This document shows, piece by piece, positions 23,653 to 35,873 of a stretch of 64,000 nucleotides of DNA. Every line of letters starts with the position of its first letter. The stretch's first letter is position 1. The DNA is from Druceiella hillmani (lineage: Eukaryota > Arthropoda > Insecta > Lepidoptera > Hepialidae): positions 41,435,501 to 41,499,500 of the forward strand of contig JAYKKI010000013.1 in the NCBI GenBank assembly GCA_039881145.1. The letters are read 5' to 3'. Position numbers and translations under genes: made by a program. The notes beneath the pieces were generated by a model. It was not told the origin of the DNA and did no database searches. It saw nothing but the letters and a program-made list of their open reading frames with translations.

Positions 23653-24180
23653 TGTTTGTATTATTGTTTCTAGGAATTTTTAGGATCATCACAATAAAAC
23701 ACAACTATCATTCATAAAAATTTATAGAAAAACAACTTTTAATTAATTTTTAAATCGATAGAAAAATAATAATCTCACAATGTCGCATCCCTGCGCGTTT
23801 TCGTCAACTATAAATATTACGCAGTAAATATAGCAAACAAGTTATAATTTTAATATTGTTGTTTGATTACTGGTACAGTGAAATAGTGAGGTTTTGTTTT
23901 TTCTTTCCATCTAAAAAAATATTTAAAGTTGTTTTTAAAATAAACTTTTGTACACACAATAATTGCGATTTAATCATATGAACTGAAATTGAGATAAATT
24001 TATATATAATAATATAATTTACAATTTTTTTTTATTAATACTATAATTTACAAATGAAAATGACCCTTTCACTATTGTCACACTGATAAGATCGCCAACA
24101 TAAGATTAAATATTTATGTTTTATTTAAATTTTGCTAAAATTACACATAAAGTATATATTTTTTAATGACATTTAATACA
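23653..24180. other. No feature seen
   Basis: Very AT-rich sequence; nothing recognised. Confidence 0.5.
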
Positions 24181-24560
24181 GTCGATATCGGATAATCCTA
24201 CCCTGAACGAATCGAAGTGTTCTATGGACAACCTGCCGCCGATGTACGCACATCGAATGGCGATCTACTGAGAAGCCTTGCGTTTGTTGATGGTGCCTTG
24301 GGGTCATGTTTATTTATAAAGGTCCCCCGCAGCGTCGCCGTCGGCCGATCAAGGTCGAGCGTGGGGCTCCGGCAAGACTGCGCGGTGTGAGTGCCACTTT
24401 TTGCTGCCGCGCGCGGTACGTAGTATCAGACGAAGTGGACGCACAAAAAGTAGCGCGCGTGTGTGCAGCGCATAATGGGCCGCACGATCGCGGTCGTTGC
24501 GTTTCTGGTTTGAGCTGGGTATGGAGTTTGGCGGTGGGATTGCCATCGATGTTTATTAAA
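24181..24560 (+). promoter_or_regulatory. GC-rich patch with TATA box: possible promoter
   Basis: A CpG-rich stretch in an AT-rich region. TATTTATAAAGG places a TATAAA at 24315-24320, immediately upstream of GC-rich sequence, and GGTGTGAGT near 24385-24393 could act as a 5' splice donor. That is the arrangement of a TATA promoter with a short non-coding first exon, but each motif is weak alone. Open frames on both strands across the patch show no known domain. Confidence 0.25.
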
Positions 24561-25063
24561 TATTGTGTTGAATTATACTATGTTTCAATTGATTAGAATT
24601 TATATAATTGATATATGCATTTATCTTTGTTTAAGTATAACTCGAATATGAATAGTTTGGTTAGAACATTTGTTAGATATGTTTTAAAATATTTACAGTC
24701 CTTACACAATTAAATTATAGGATAAGTGATAGAATTCATTAAGATTTTTGATGAGATTTTTTAGAAGTTTTGTCTGTTTGTGTGTTTGTCTGTACACACA
24801 TCGCAGAAAAGTTACTGACCCAATTCAAGTGAAGTTTTTTTGAACAACATATAGGTCAACTTTAAGTAACATTTAAATTTTATTCATCTCAATCGATTCA
24901 CTCAATCAGAGGATATGCGATTTTAACGTCTTCAAAAATTAATTTGCATTGCATTAGCATGAAAAAGAAGTGCCCAACTACTCGACAGGTAGTAACTACA
25001 TAAAAGTATGGCGTAACTATGTGCATCAATAGATGGCACTACCTGTATACCAAATTCTGTATT
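24561..25063. other. No feature seen
   Basis: AT-rich; nothing recognised. Confidence 0.5.
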
Positions 25064-26190
25064 ACATATATAAACCAGATTCTGTCACGATAACATTTTC
25101 CCTTATATTTGACTCTTTATTTCTATACAGGATTAGTGCAGAAAGACCAGGCACTTATCATATTTAATTACATACATGAATCGAATTCTGTCATGATAAT
25201 AACATTTTGCCTTAAATTTAATTATTTATTTCCATACAGCATTAATGCAGAAGAACCTAGCACTTATCATATTTAATTACATATATAAACCAAATTCTGT
25301 CACGATAACAACATCTTCCTTATATTTGACTCTTTATTTTCATACAGGATTAGTGTAGAAAGACCAAGCATTTATCATATTTAATTACATACATGAATCG
25401 AATTCTGTCATGATAATAACATTTTGCCTTAAATTTAATTATTTATTTCCATACAGCATTAATGCAGAAGAATCTAGCACTTATCATATTTAATTACATA
25501 TATAAACCAAATTCTGTCACGATAACAACATCTTCCTTATATTTGACTCTTTATTTTCATACAGGATTAGTGTAGAAAGACCAAGCATTTATCATATTTA
25601 ATTACATACATGAATCGAATTCTGTCATGATAATAACATTTTGCCTTAAATTTAATTATTTATTTCCATACAGCATTAATGCAGAAGAATCTAGCACTTA
25701 TCATATTTAATTACATATATAAACCAAATTCTGTCACGATAACAACATCTTCCTTATATTTGCAAATTCTGTCACGATAACAACATCTTCCTTATATTTG
25801 ACTCTTTATTTTCATACAGGATTAGTGTAGAAAGACCAAGCACTTATCATATTTAATTACATACATGAATCGAATTCTGTCATGATAATAACATTTTGCC
25901 TTAAATTTAATTATTTATTTCCATACAGCATTAATGCAGAAGAACCTAGCACTTATCATATTTAATTACATATATAAACCAAATTCTGTCACGATAGCAA
26001 CATCTTCCTTATATTTGACTCTTTATTTCCATACAGGATTAGTGTAGAAGGACCAGGCACTTATCATATTTAGTTACATACATGAATCGAATTCTGTCAT
26101 GATAACAACATTTTCTTTTCTAATTAAATCTTTATATCCATATACGGGATTAATGCAGGAAAACCTGGCACTTGTCATGTTTAATCATTT
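25064..26190. repeat. Higher-order tandem repeat, 217 bp made of two ~108-bp monomers
   Basis: Two related monomers alternate: A, with AAACCAAATTCTGTCACGAT and ACAGGATTAGTG; B, with ATGAATCGAATTCTGTCATG and ACAGCATTAATGCAGAAGAA. B-type starts fall at 25176, 25393, 25610, 25864 and 26082, that is 217-218 bp apart apart from one 254-bp step. That step is explained by a 36-37 bp slip duplication of CAAATTCTGTCACGATAACA.. at 25727-25800. About five dimers; the terminal ones are most diverged. Confidence 0.93.
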
Positions 26191-27469
26191 CAAATAGAGC
26201 TAATGCAAGCAAGTATTATGGTACATGGCGTATCAGCTAAATAGGCGTTGAATATAGCATCAAGTCACGTCGTTCGTCATATTGCGTATTGCTTGTTTAC
26301 TGTGCGTGTTATGTCACTAGTCATGTCGCTTAGGTTATGGCACAGCCTAATCCGGTTTTCAAATACGTGTTTGGGAGTAGTCATATTTGATGTAAATAAT
26401 GTGCCCCAGTTCTAGCGAAGAGTCTATGACATTTATGTTATATATTATGGGGAAGCGCCCTCGAGAGCTGATGGGCGCTGTATTTGCATAATGAGCGTGC
26501 AGTGGGTTTCCTGTTTAATGCCTATCTCATCTTGGCTTTAAATGTTATAGAAAAAAGTGACATTATCAGTAAGAAAAATGGAGGTTTATGTAAAAAAAAC
26601 CATAAAGGAAAAAAGAAAATTGGGTCTAAACTTAGAATATAAATAAATTATACAAGAGAAATTGAATTGAATTTATTGATTTTTTTATGTTTTATTTTAA
26701 TATAGTATTTAAAATTGCATATCTATCTATAAGTTGATAATTTTTTGGTTTAAAATTCAGATTACTTCATATAATTATGAAAAAAAAACCTGTATTTTTA
26801 ATATTTTTTTGTCATTAAGGCAGGTTGAAGAAACCTTAAAATTAAGTCAAAAATGTCTTTGTATTGATGTTTGCAGCGGGCTCCGATAGATGGCGCTAGA
26901 CATATTTAACTCGCGCTATCGAAATCGGTATATATTAACAATTCACGCGAACGTAGATGCGAGATAAAGTTAGTTTCTACATAATATAATAAAATTGTCG
27001 CTTACACGGGCCTAGACGAGAGGTAAAAGCAGACGAGATGAAAAGTAAATAGATTTGTTCGGTAATACTGATGGATGCCGCGCCTGAGTGTGTCGGTCTC
27101 GACTCAGGTACTGAGTCGAAGGAGATGGAAAAGTTATTTGATTTTTCATTTTCGCGCTCGCGGCAGGTTATCGACCCCAGTATATTGATATTTATTAAGG
27201 TTCGATGACACACAGTTATATACGTATTATAATGGAAAATAAAATGATCGGAACCATATATCGCTTGATTATACTTGGAACGATGAAACGGTTTAAGAAG
27301 AATGGTATTAGCGGATATTGATAATACGGGTGGATAGCCGATGAACTTCTATTTCACTGTGATAGCTTTTTAATTTTACTTTCAAGCGAAAATAGGTATA
27401 AAGAAAACGTTGTAGTCGACTAAAATCGAAGTCGATATTTTAACGGAAGTTGTTCTTAAAGAACTAATA
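26191..27469. other. No gene recognised; single-copy segment
   Basis: From 26220 to 26530 the sequence is less AT-rich and appears single-copy; it includes ATTTGCAT (26482-26489) followed by AATGAGC. TAGATGGCGCTA at 26887-26898 recurs exactly at 52699-52710. A 78-codon minus frame at 27213-26977 resembles nothing known. Confidence 0.45.
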
Positions 27470-27668
27470 ACATTATAAATCGGAAGTTAATAATATTAAA
27501 ACGACTGTATCGATACTGATAATAAAAACATTAATACAAATACACTATAAAATCGGAATTAATTTTAACGACTGTGTCGATACTGATACTAAAAACATTA
27601 ACGCAAGTAATACTATAAATCCGAAATTAATTTTAACGAATGTGTCGATACTTATAATAGCATTAATA
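27470..27668. repeat. Degenerate tandem repeat, ~68 bp x 3
   Basis: GTCGATACTGAT-type phrases at 27511, 27578 and 27646 are 67-68 bp apart, each preceded by ATTAATTTTAACGA(C/A)TGT and followed by AAAAACATTAA. Confidence 0.85.
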
Positions 27669-27730
27669 TGAAAATATCGTATACGTACATTTCGGCGGAG
27701 AAATATGCCTTCTTTCTTCTTGCCGTTCCT

Positions 27731-28289
27731 CTCGCTTGGAATATTAATCCCACAAAAAGTCTGTTTATATCAGGGTTTCCCAACCTTTTTTTTGTTGAGG
27801 CTCCCCGGATTATAAATTATATTTTCATGCACCCCCCCTTTACTTTAGTAAATTAAAATTATTCTTTGATTTAGTAAATTAAATAAAAATGGTAACTGAA
27901 GTTTGTAAATACACAAACTTACCTTTTAACAGTGGGACACAATAATTTTACACACTCAAACTGATTACTCAACAAAAAATGTACACCAAAACCTCAAATT
28001 TTTCGCAAGTTTGTGGTAATAATAGTGAATATGATATTTAATTTCATTAATTTTATGCATGTAAATTAAATATTACATTGTAATGTTGTTTGTATACTTT
28101 TTTGTTTTTTCTTTCTAAAATGCAAACGCTTTCCGCCCCCCTTGAAATCTCTCTATGCCCCCCTTAGGAGGCGCGCCCCCCTGATTGGGAACTCCTGGTT
28201 TAGATGATCGTTACGCCATTACGTTTAAATGACTTATTGCTTATGATTCTAATTGATATATTTAACCTAAGAAGTAGCATTTTTACTCG
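27731..28289 (+). mobile_element. Interspersed-repeat relic split by a hAT insertion
   Basis: 27731-27770 (CTCGCTTGGAATATTAAT..) and 28198-28289 (GTTTAGATGATCG.. to AAGTAGCATTTTTACTC) together match the uninterrupted sequence at 28362-28486. The pair is therefore a local duplicate of one older repeat, interrupted here by the element at 27771-28197. Confidence 0.7.
27771..28197. mobile_element. Non-autonomous hAT-type element
   Basis: Terminal inverted repeats CAGGGTTTCCCAACC (27771) and, on the other strand, CAGGAGTTCCCAATC (28197). They are flanked by an 8-bp target duplication, GTTTATAT (27763-27770) and GTTTAGAT (28198-28205, one mismatch). The 427-bp interior has C-rich blocks near both ends (CCCCCCTTTA, GCGCGCCCCCCTG) and no transposase. 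The 8-bp duplication and CAGGG ends are diagnostic of hAT. The uninterrupted duplicate at 28362-28486 has a single GTTTGGAT (28385-28392) at the matching point, an empty site. Confidence 0.85.
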
Positions 28290-28361
28290 ATATTAATTCA
28301 GTACTCCAAGAGGTGAATAGGCTATTTATAATATATATGCTTTATTTAACCTGCCTTTTCA

Positions 28362-28486
28362 CTCGCTTGGAATACTAATAGTCTGTTTGGATGTTTGTTA
28401 CTCCATCGCGTCTAAATTGACTTACAGTTTATGATTCTAATTGACATATAGACAGCTTTTCAACCTAAGAAGTAGCATTTTTACTC
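28362..28486 (+). mobile_element. Uninterrupted duplicate of the relic at 27731-28289
   Basis: Shares ACTCGCTTGGAATA, AGTCTGTTT, TTATGATTCTAATTGA and CCTAAGAAGTAGCATTTTTA with the interrupted copy. It serves as the empty site for the hAT insertion. It also carries GGATGTTTGTTACTCCATCGCG, the phrase seen in the relic at 16.1 kb. Confidence 0.65.
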
Positions 28487-29506
28487 TTCATTTTTCATTT
28501 CGACTAAATTCCTAATTGAATGCTTTTCCTAAATATTTTTCATTCTTTTAACTTTGAAATTTTATGTAAGTGCTGTATAAAACATATATTTCCCTCAAAA
28601 ATGGCTCGAAGATTTTCTTTAAAAAAAGAAAATGTGTCCATTACAATTTAGTTGAAATGTTGTATCGATTAGTTGAAATGTTGTATCTGTGAGTTTTTCC
28701 ATATCCACATTTCAAAATTTTATTTTAGCTTACTTACATAGGTTTTTGTATAGTGGAAAAATATATACAAAAAAAATTCGGCCCACCTCGTCTTATCTGC
28801 GAAATACGGTAGTTGACTGATTCTAAATTTTAATATGTTTCGTACAATATTGTGAAATATAAGTTAATTGAAAACCAGTCTTGAAAAAAATTAAAAATTT
28901 ATTGAATAATAAGCCAGTTAGAGGCTTCTAAATTTGAAGATACGGATAGAGTTGGGTACATCCCTGTCTCTTTTCCTCTTGTAGAATATAATGTGCAATA
29001 TTAAAAATGACCTCACAACACAGTATTGCCGTCCTTGTCTAAAAGTTAAATTAAACTTTTATAACTCGGTCAATTTTTAAGATGATTTAAAAAAAATTAT
29101 GATTAATGCAATAAAAAAAATTTAGTCAAATATTTTGTTTTGCTATAAACGGATTAAATTGATCAGATTCAATTGTTGTCGGTGAACTGCAACCTTAATA
29201 TGGTTAAATAATTATCCGTACTGCACAGTAGTAGGCTCGGGACTCCGACTAGCACATCGAACAACCTTTATACCCAACATTTAAAATACGAACACGAATG
29301 TTTGTTTACACATACATTAACTATATATAGTCAGCGAGCGATGCACTTGCACCTGCGTGCACTCACGTCAACAGATGCAGTGCGTTGAGTCGGTTAAAGA
29401 ACGCGCTCCACGTGTCGACAACGAAAATAAACGGAGCACGATTCAGCGTCGTGTTTCGACTCATATGTCGGATTAATTTGGTGCTAAAATAGCGCGAGTG
29501 AGATTT
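28487..29506. other. No gene recognised
   Basis: AT-rich until about 29200, then mixed composition with CpG-containing sequence around 29340-29520. Short open frames only. Confidence 0.5.
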
Positions 29507-29940
29507 ATTAGCGAGTCCGCTATGTTTAAACACTATTAATAAATTTATTATCGTCAAACAGTGCTGTAAGAGACGATAGGGTTATCAAAAACTTCATATG
29601 TACGGGGGTTAGCACATAAGTTATCACGCTAACTTGTTTTACAAAAAATACTTCTAAATCTTATAGTTTTAACTATATGTTGCCGCAATTTGGCACGTAG
29701 TGATAATAGCGAGTCCGCTATATTTGAACGCTAGTAATAACTTTATTGTCGTCAAGCAGTGCTGTAAGAGACGATAGGGTTATGAAGAAATCACTGCACA
29801 TATACGGGGGTTGGCAAATAAATTATCACGCTGACATGATCTTTAAAAAAATACTTTTATATCTAAATATCACAAAGAAATCAAACTACATGTTCACCAT
29901 TTTTAATTATGTGTTGCTGCAATCTACTACGGGTTGATAA
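29507..29940. repeat. Two-copy direct repeat, ~198 bp
   Basis: AGCGAGTCCGCTAT(G/A)TTT begins at 29510 and 29708. Both copies share CAGTGCTGTAAGAGACGATA, GGGTTAT, ACGGGGGTT and TTATCACGCT. They are moderately diverged, so the duplication is not recent. Confidence 0.85.
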
Positions 29941-30779
29941 TATATCTTAGCGTGAAAATCTGGTGATTTAAATTTAAAACATTGACATGGTTTTTTATTG
30001 GTGTCCATAAGTGTTTTATTCCATAAATGATTGTTCAGAGCTGCCTATGTTGTATGAATAAGGTGGATGTGCTAACAGAACCCAGGTTGATTTCTGTAAA
30101 CTCAGTCTAGATGATTACCAACTTAATTTCTGTAAACTCAGTCTGGATGATTACCAACTTAGTTTTAACTAGTCCATAAAGTTGTTAACTGTAAATCTCT
30201 CACCTAAGATCTCTCCGGAAGTAAATTCCAATATATAAGACCCTTAATATTCTACCTGCAGTTCTGTATTGCTTTTCTATTATTCAGTAACGTTTTGAAT
30301 ACTGAAATTCCAGTTTGACGTGTACTACGCCATTGACGTTTGCGCGTGTGATTAATATATCTAACCCATTTATTATCAATTACAAATATTTCAGTCAATC
30401 TAAGTTACGTTTTAATGTCAATAATTGTTAATAAATATTAACTCATAAACTAGAAGAGTTCATATTTGATGTCGATGTAGTAAATTGATTTTCTTCGATA
30501 AAATACTACTGCCGATCTACTTTATAACTTATGATTAAATGTCCTGAAACTTGCTATAATGTTTCTAAAAATGTCTCGAATTCGAGTTTAACAATTTGTT
30601 AGCCAAACCAACAAAAAGTGGAAATTAATTTGATTATAATGATGGTCCTAAAAAGTTTGTTAACAACAGTATATTTTTCGCGTACAAATTATTATGATAT
30701 TATGGAGAGTTTTTTTTGTTATGTTAGTAGCATAAATTGCTCAAGGAATAATATCTTTATCTCACTTCTTTAATATTTG
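29941..30779. other. No gene; short tandem duplication
   Basis: AATTTCTGTAAACTCAGTCT(A/G)GATGATTACCAACTTA is present twice in tandem at about 30087-30163 (period 36-38 bp). The remainder is AT-rich single-copy sequence. Confidence 0.5.
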
Positions 30780-30965
30780 TATCAAAGTCGAACCAATCAG
30801 CTTTCTGTGGGCTTTGGCTTTTCTCGGAAACCTCTTTCATCCCATTCTCCGTACGACCTGTTTTCTACTTTGTAATTGTCGTTCTGATAAAGTCCTTTTG
30901 GAACATTTCAATCCATTTCGGCCTTGGCTTTTTCTCTAATTTCTGTGGGTATCATGGAACAATTT
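30780..30965 (-). pseudogene. Possible relic of a non-LTR retrotransposon C-terminus (RTE-like)
   Basis: The minus strand reads KPRPKWIEMFQKDFIRTTIT, a stop, then a basic tail GRTENGMKEVSEKSQSPQKA. The (K/R)PK.RW...(V/M)..D pattern is characteristic of the end of RTE-type reverse transcriptases. The match is short and broken by a stop, so the call is tentative. Confidence 0.3.
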
Positions 30966-32358
30966 TCTTTGGAAGTTTTACCGTCCATATAATACAAATG
31001 TCTGGATCATATAATTCTACTAATGTTTGGCCTTAAAAGGTTTCCCAAATTACCTGCCTTAAAAGGTTTCCCAAATATGCTGTATTGGTACCGAACTGTT
31101 ATATGGTCGATGTCGCCATTTGTTGAAAGATTGCTTGACACTATAAAACATATAGTATCAAATTAACTAAAGTATCTAAAGTATCAAATTTATAACAAAG
31201 AAATCCTAGGCTGTGAATATAATAAAGAGATCTTTGTATTGTAAGCTAGAATATACTCTCTTTAGTCACGTTCTTTCGTGACTATCTCTTTCAGGCCTGT
31301 ATAACAATCTGTAGGTGCTACAGGTTGCTGCATCCACAGAGAAGCAAGTGTTTGGTTGGTACCGTCGATAGGAACACGCGCGCACGCTATTTCTGGCGAC
31401 CGACACTCACCAGATGCTGTATTCACTTCCGACGTGGGCTCTATCAGTGTAAACTTAAAGACGTGATGATGGGGATGAATCTTATAATTGTTGGATTTGA
31501 AAATAAACGGTGCATACTTTTAACCGCTCCAATTTTAGATTAGGTAATTGGATCGCTCCAGTCGTCGACGGATTTGCCGGATAAAATTATTTTGCCCCCA
31601 ACATGAAGAAAATTATTTTGTAAAAGCAATGTTATAACTGTAAATATGTTTGTTAAAGACAGTTTTTTAATCTTTTCCGCACGTCCGAAGCATCGATAAT
31701 GTTAACCTTTAAATACAGATGCTTTGTAACAGAACCAAGATGGGATTGCCATTCATAAAATGGGATTCTAGGCGGTGCGCCTATTTAAAACTTATACGCT
31801 ACTTATTTTATGTATAAGTTTTGACTATGTGCTTATTTATTGGACAAACAAATTTTATTGTTATCAATTATATAGAACCATCATTTTCAAGAACACTATG
31901 CGAAGAGTTTTCCTGAAGTTGGTCCAGCTACTTCTGAATTGTTGGTGTTGATAAATACAGTAAAAATAGATGCGTTAAAGAACCCTTTGAGTTAAAGGAC
32001 TCTTTGAGATAGTACAGATATCACATCATTAAGTATCGGGACAGAATCTCTTAAAAATGATTATAGTTTTTTAAGAAATTGTTGCGGATTTCTAAAATAT
32101 GCGTGTGTATAAAAAAGATACGCTTGAATCTAAATTGCCGTTAGTCTCCTAGATTACCGTTTGACCACCGAAATAAAGTGACTTAAATTAGTATTGAAAA
32201 TTAGTACTTGGATCCTTAATAAGGTTATAATTAATTTTAATTTTCCCTCTTTGATATCGCGGCGTTGATTTCCGTTTTAGAAGTTTCACTTCTAAGAACG
32301 ACAATGAAATTAACCTATTCTTTAAGAGAAGTGCCGAAATTATCAAACATTAACTTTC
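30966..32358. other. No gene recognised; short tandem duplication
   Basis: CCTTAAAAGGTTTCCCAAAT occurs twice at 31031-31080. A small CpG-containing segment lies at 31320-31450. No feature supported. Confidence 0.45.
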
Positions 32359-32625
32359 TTGCTCATACAATTAAAGTGGGTAGAAATTGATCATAACCGT
32401 CAGGGTTTTCACACTTCTGCCTTCTCACAGCTTGGGTCTACGTTCAGAGAAAATACGCACATTACTAAAACACATACTTTTACGAATACATATTCGTTTA
32501 CTGTCTTAGCTGTTCAATTGTGGAATAATCTTTATGCCTGTCCCAGGAATTTATCATCAATTCGTGTCTCCGAAACTCGAAGGCTTTTCCTATTTACCCC
32601 AACTACCTCATCCCATTCCCCTTAA
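32359..32625 (+). pseudogene. Non-LTR retrotransposon (Jockey/CR1-like) reverse transcriptase, C-terminal relic
   Basis: The 88-codon frame includes TNTYSFTVLAVQLWNNLYAC followed by PRNLSSIRVSETRRLFLF and ends in a stop. The F(T/R)..A(V/I)..LWN.LP....(S/N)L..F......L pattern is the conserved tail that follows the reverse transcriptase of Jockey/CR1/L2-clade elements. Only the last part of the protein is present and the catalytic domain is not found upstream, so this is a 5'-truncated copy, as is usual for LINE insertions. The initiator shown by the frame is not meaningful. Confidence 0.65.
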
Positions 32626-33991
32626 TCTTTAACCCAAGGGATCATTGTTTCCAATCACGACAAGTTGATTAATCTCTAGCAATCCATCACGCCCTAATTA
32701 TTAAAAGTATTTTTCGTTAATTGTCTGACAGATGCTCCTGTAACAATATCTACTTCTTAACGTTTATATAAAAGTTAATAAATAAGTCAATATTATTATA
32801 TTAAGGGATAAACAAAAATATTTAGGGGTAAACAATATTTGTTGAAAAGAGGTTTATCGTGCGCAAATGAAAGCAATTTGACGTAAAGCAATATATAGGG
32901 TGATATCGCTATTTTCTCTTGGCATATCAATATTGTAATACCGTTCAGTGTTATGCGGAAATGATTGATAGGAGACAACAAAGCCATCTTATACGTATGT
33001 GGGGGTATCTAATTTCCTCTCATCCCTTTCATTTTCTCTCCGTAGCCAATTTCTCTGCTAGCCTCGTACGTAATTTTCTATTGCTACCGTTAGGCATTAT
33101 TGGATACGGCGATATGTCTCAGCTAGTTTCGCTTTGCAACTATATTTCGCTCTTTACGGTAGCACGTTCTGTTGCATGTTTTCTCTATGTGGACGCTTGA
33201 ACGATTTATTATTCATGGTACATCTTTTATTCGTGCGTCGTGTCGGAGCGCTGAAATATGGCTGAATGAATGTGTTGGACTGCGGAAATTGCGGTCAGTG
33301 CAAGTTATATATGTCGGGTGCAAGTGTGGTTATGCGTCGGCAGTTTTGGGTTTATGTAACAGCTTTATAGGTCTTTAGAGTTTCCATCATTGTTTATGGT
33401 ATTTTTTGCGGAGGCACGCTAAAATTAGCCATTAGAGAGTTGGAGCTATTTCAAAGGATAGTTTCATTCGATCTTTACCATCGTATAGTAAACAATGAAA
33501 TGTTCTTTGTAAATTTAAGATTGTTTTTCCAGTGGTAAATTTAAGATTGTTTTTCCAGTGATAATTAAAGATGAAGATCGAAAATTGCTTTGGAAAAGAA
33601 CATTTAAATAAAAGTAGGCTCTCGTTCTGAGGCGTGCGGAATATGCAATTTACAGAAATAATTTCTTAGTTTTTTAGTTTCTGTTTTCTAAAATATATAC
33701 GCGTACACCAAATAACAATAGTTGAAATTAATTTTTGCGAATTATGTAGATTTCTTGTTTATCTATTTTTTTTCATTCCAATTTCGTTAAACTTTCCAAC
33801 GGTTTTTTAATCGGGATTTTGTGAAATAAATTTCTAGGAATTTATTTTTTGCATCATTTTTTTTTTACGTAAAATGTTGGTTTTATTGACCTAATAAATT
33901 TGGTTGGAAAATGTAAAATTTTACGATGATCAGTTCTGCGATGAAAATTGTTGCTCGGATCGATAATAAAAACGATTTGAAGAATAAGTTG
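32626..33991. other. No gene recognised
   Basis: AT-rich single-copy sequence. A 24-bp phrase AAATTTAAGATTGTTTTTCCAGTG is tandemly duplicated at about 33510-33560. Open frames at 32919-33378 show no domain. Confidence 0.5.
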
Positions 33992-34622
33992 AATTGTAAT
34001 AAAAAACAAGACAAAGTTCATAAATATTGTTTTTAGTTTTTCACTGAACTTGAACTTGTATACTCGAAATGTTATTTCGAAGGATCTATATTGTTTTAAT
34101 TATAATTAAAAACAAGACAAAGTTCATAAATATTGTTTTTATTTTTTCACTGAACTTGAACTTGTATACTCGAAATGTTATTTCGAAGGATCTATATTTT
34201 TTTAATTGTAATAAAAAACAAGACCAAGTTCATAAATATTGTTTTTATTTTTTCACTGAACTTGAACTTGTATACTCGAAATGTTATTTCGAAGGATCTA
34301 TATTTTTTTAATTGTAATAAAAAACAAGACCAAGTTCATAAATATTGTTTTTATTTTTTCACTGAACTTGAACTTGTATACTCGAAATGTTATTTCGAAG
34401 GATCTATATTTTTTTAATTGTAATAAAAAACAAGACCAAGTTCATAAATATTGTTTTTAGTTTTTCACTGAACTTGAACTTATATACTCGAAATGTTATT
34501 TCGAAGGATCTATATTGTTTTAATTGTAATAAAAAACAAGACAAAGTTCATAAACATTGTTTTTATTTTTTCACTGAACTTGAACTTGTATACTAGAAAT
34601 TTTATTTCGAAGAATCTATATT
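33992..34622. repeat. Tandem repeat, 106 bp x 6
   Basis: AAGTTCATAAA recurs every 106 bp from 34014 onward. Each unit contains a palindrome, TCGAAATgttATTTCGA, followed by AGGATCTATATT, plus CACTGAACTTGAACTTGTATA. Units 2-5 are nearly identical. The overlapping 69-80 codon frames are repeat artefacts. Confidence 0.95.
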
Positions 34623-35824
34623 TTCTACACACAAAAATGTATAATATTATTGTAGTTTATTTAGTAGTATTATTATTCGATCAGGAGAAAACTGGGCACT
34701 GACATAGTTTAGGTCTAAAATTAGGATTAGTTCTTAGGTGGACTAAACTAGTCCAATCAGTTCGACATAACGGTTGTTCAAAGTTAAAAAAAATCACCAA
34801 AAGTAATCTTATAACAGAATTACATAAATGATCATTAAAAACAACTTTTAAAGTATTATGACTTTTGTTTAGACGGTTTTTTCCATCTCTTATAGGGAAA
34901 CTCAAAAAGCAAATAAAACTGGATTTCAACACATCCGCATGACATAAGGTCCACCCTTATTGAAAAAAATAAGATTGATCCAAATAAAAAACTTTCATCA
35001 CATATTTAAAAAAAAACAAATCCACCCAAAAAATAAATTCAATCACTCGTTGGAAAAAAACAAAAATGCTCCAAACTGGTATTTCAATCACACGCGCATG
35101 GCATTAGTTACCGAACCAAGCATCATGTGCGAAATTCACATTTGCGAATGTTGTTTTTTTATTTTTAGTTATGTAAATACGCCCTAAGTTACTTCGGTTT
35201 TTTAGTAAAAATAAGTATTTTTTGTTTTAAACGTCTTTTTTTTTGTTTTACATTCAATAGACGTAAAGGTATCGATTTCAGCGTTGATTTTGAAACATTA
35301 TCTTTCCATCTTCCTTATGCTGACGGCGTGCAAATTTAGAGCACGCCACGTTGAATGCTCTGTGCATTTCACTCGTTATAGATTTTTTTTTTCAAATTAA
35401 ATATTTAGTGTTTTAAAACTGAAGTTTTATTAACTCGCTAATAAAAATGGCACATATTCGATCATGCGGCCTCTCATTGATCCTTGGTGTGAAGTTATGA
35501 CGGGGCGCCATTAAAAGCAAACGATCCAACCATAAAAGGCAAGTGAACATTCAGATAGCGTCCGACCGATCATTAACTTCACTTTATTGGCTAATACACA
35601 TTGCGATGTAAAATTCTCGGTCAAATCGACTGCATAATTCAGAATGCATATGGATAACATGCGTTCTTGGTAATCGAGCTTGCATTCACTTAAGTGGGTT
35701 GGTTATGTTGTCGTGTAGCATAGTTTAAACCTAGATTGGTCGTTTAAACCCCGTTTAATGTTTAATCGGAAGCGAAGTCTGGTTTAGAGATTGTCACTGT
35801 TATTTTCTGTAGACGGTTTGAAAT

Positions 35825-35827
<3 letters not shown>
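34623..35827. other. No gene recognised
   Basis: AT-rich with A/T homopolymer runs. 35430-35770 is less AT-rich and apparently single-copy. No feature supported. Confidence 0.5.

Positions 35828-35865
<38 letters not shown>
35828..35865. repeat. (TA)n microsatellite
   Basis: About 19 TA units, followed by CACATATATGTATGTATATA. Confidence 0.97.
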
Positions 35866-35873
<8 letters not shown>

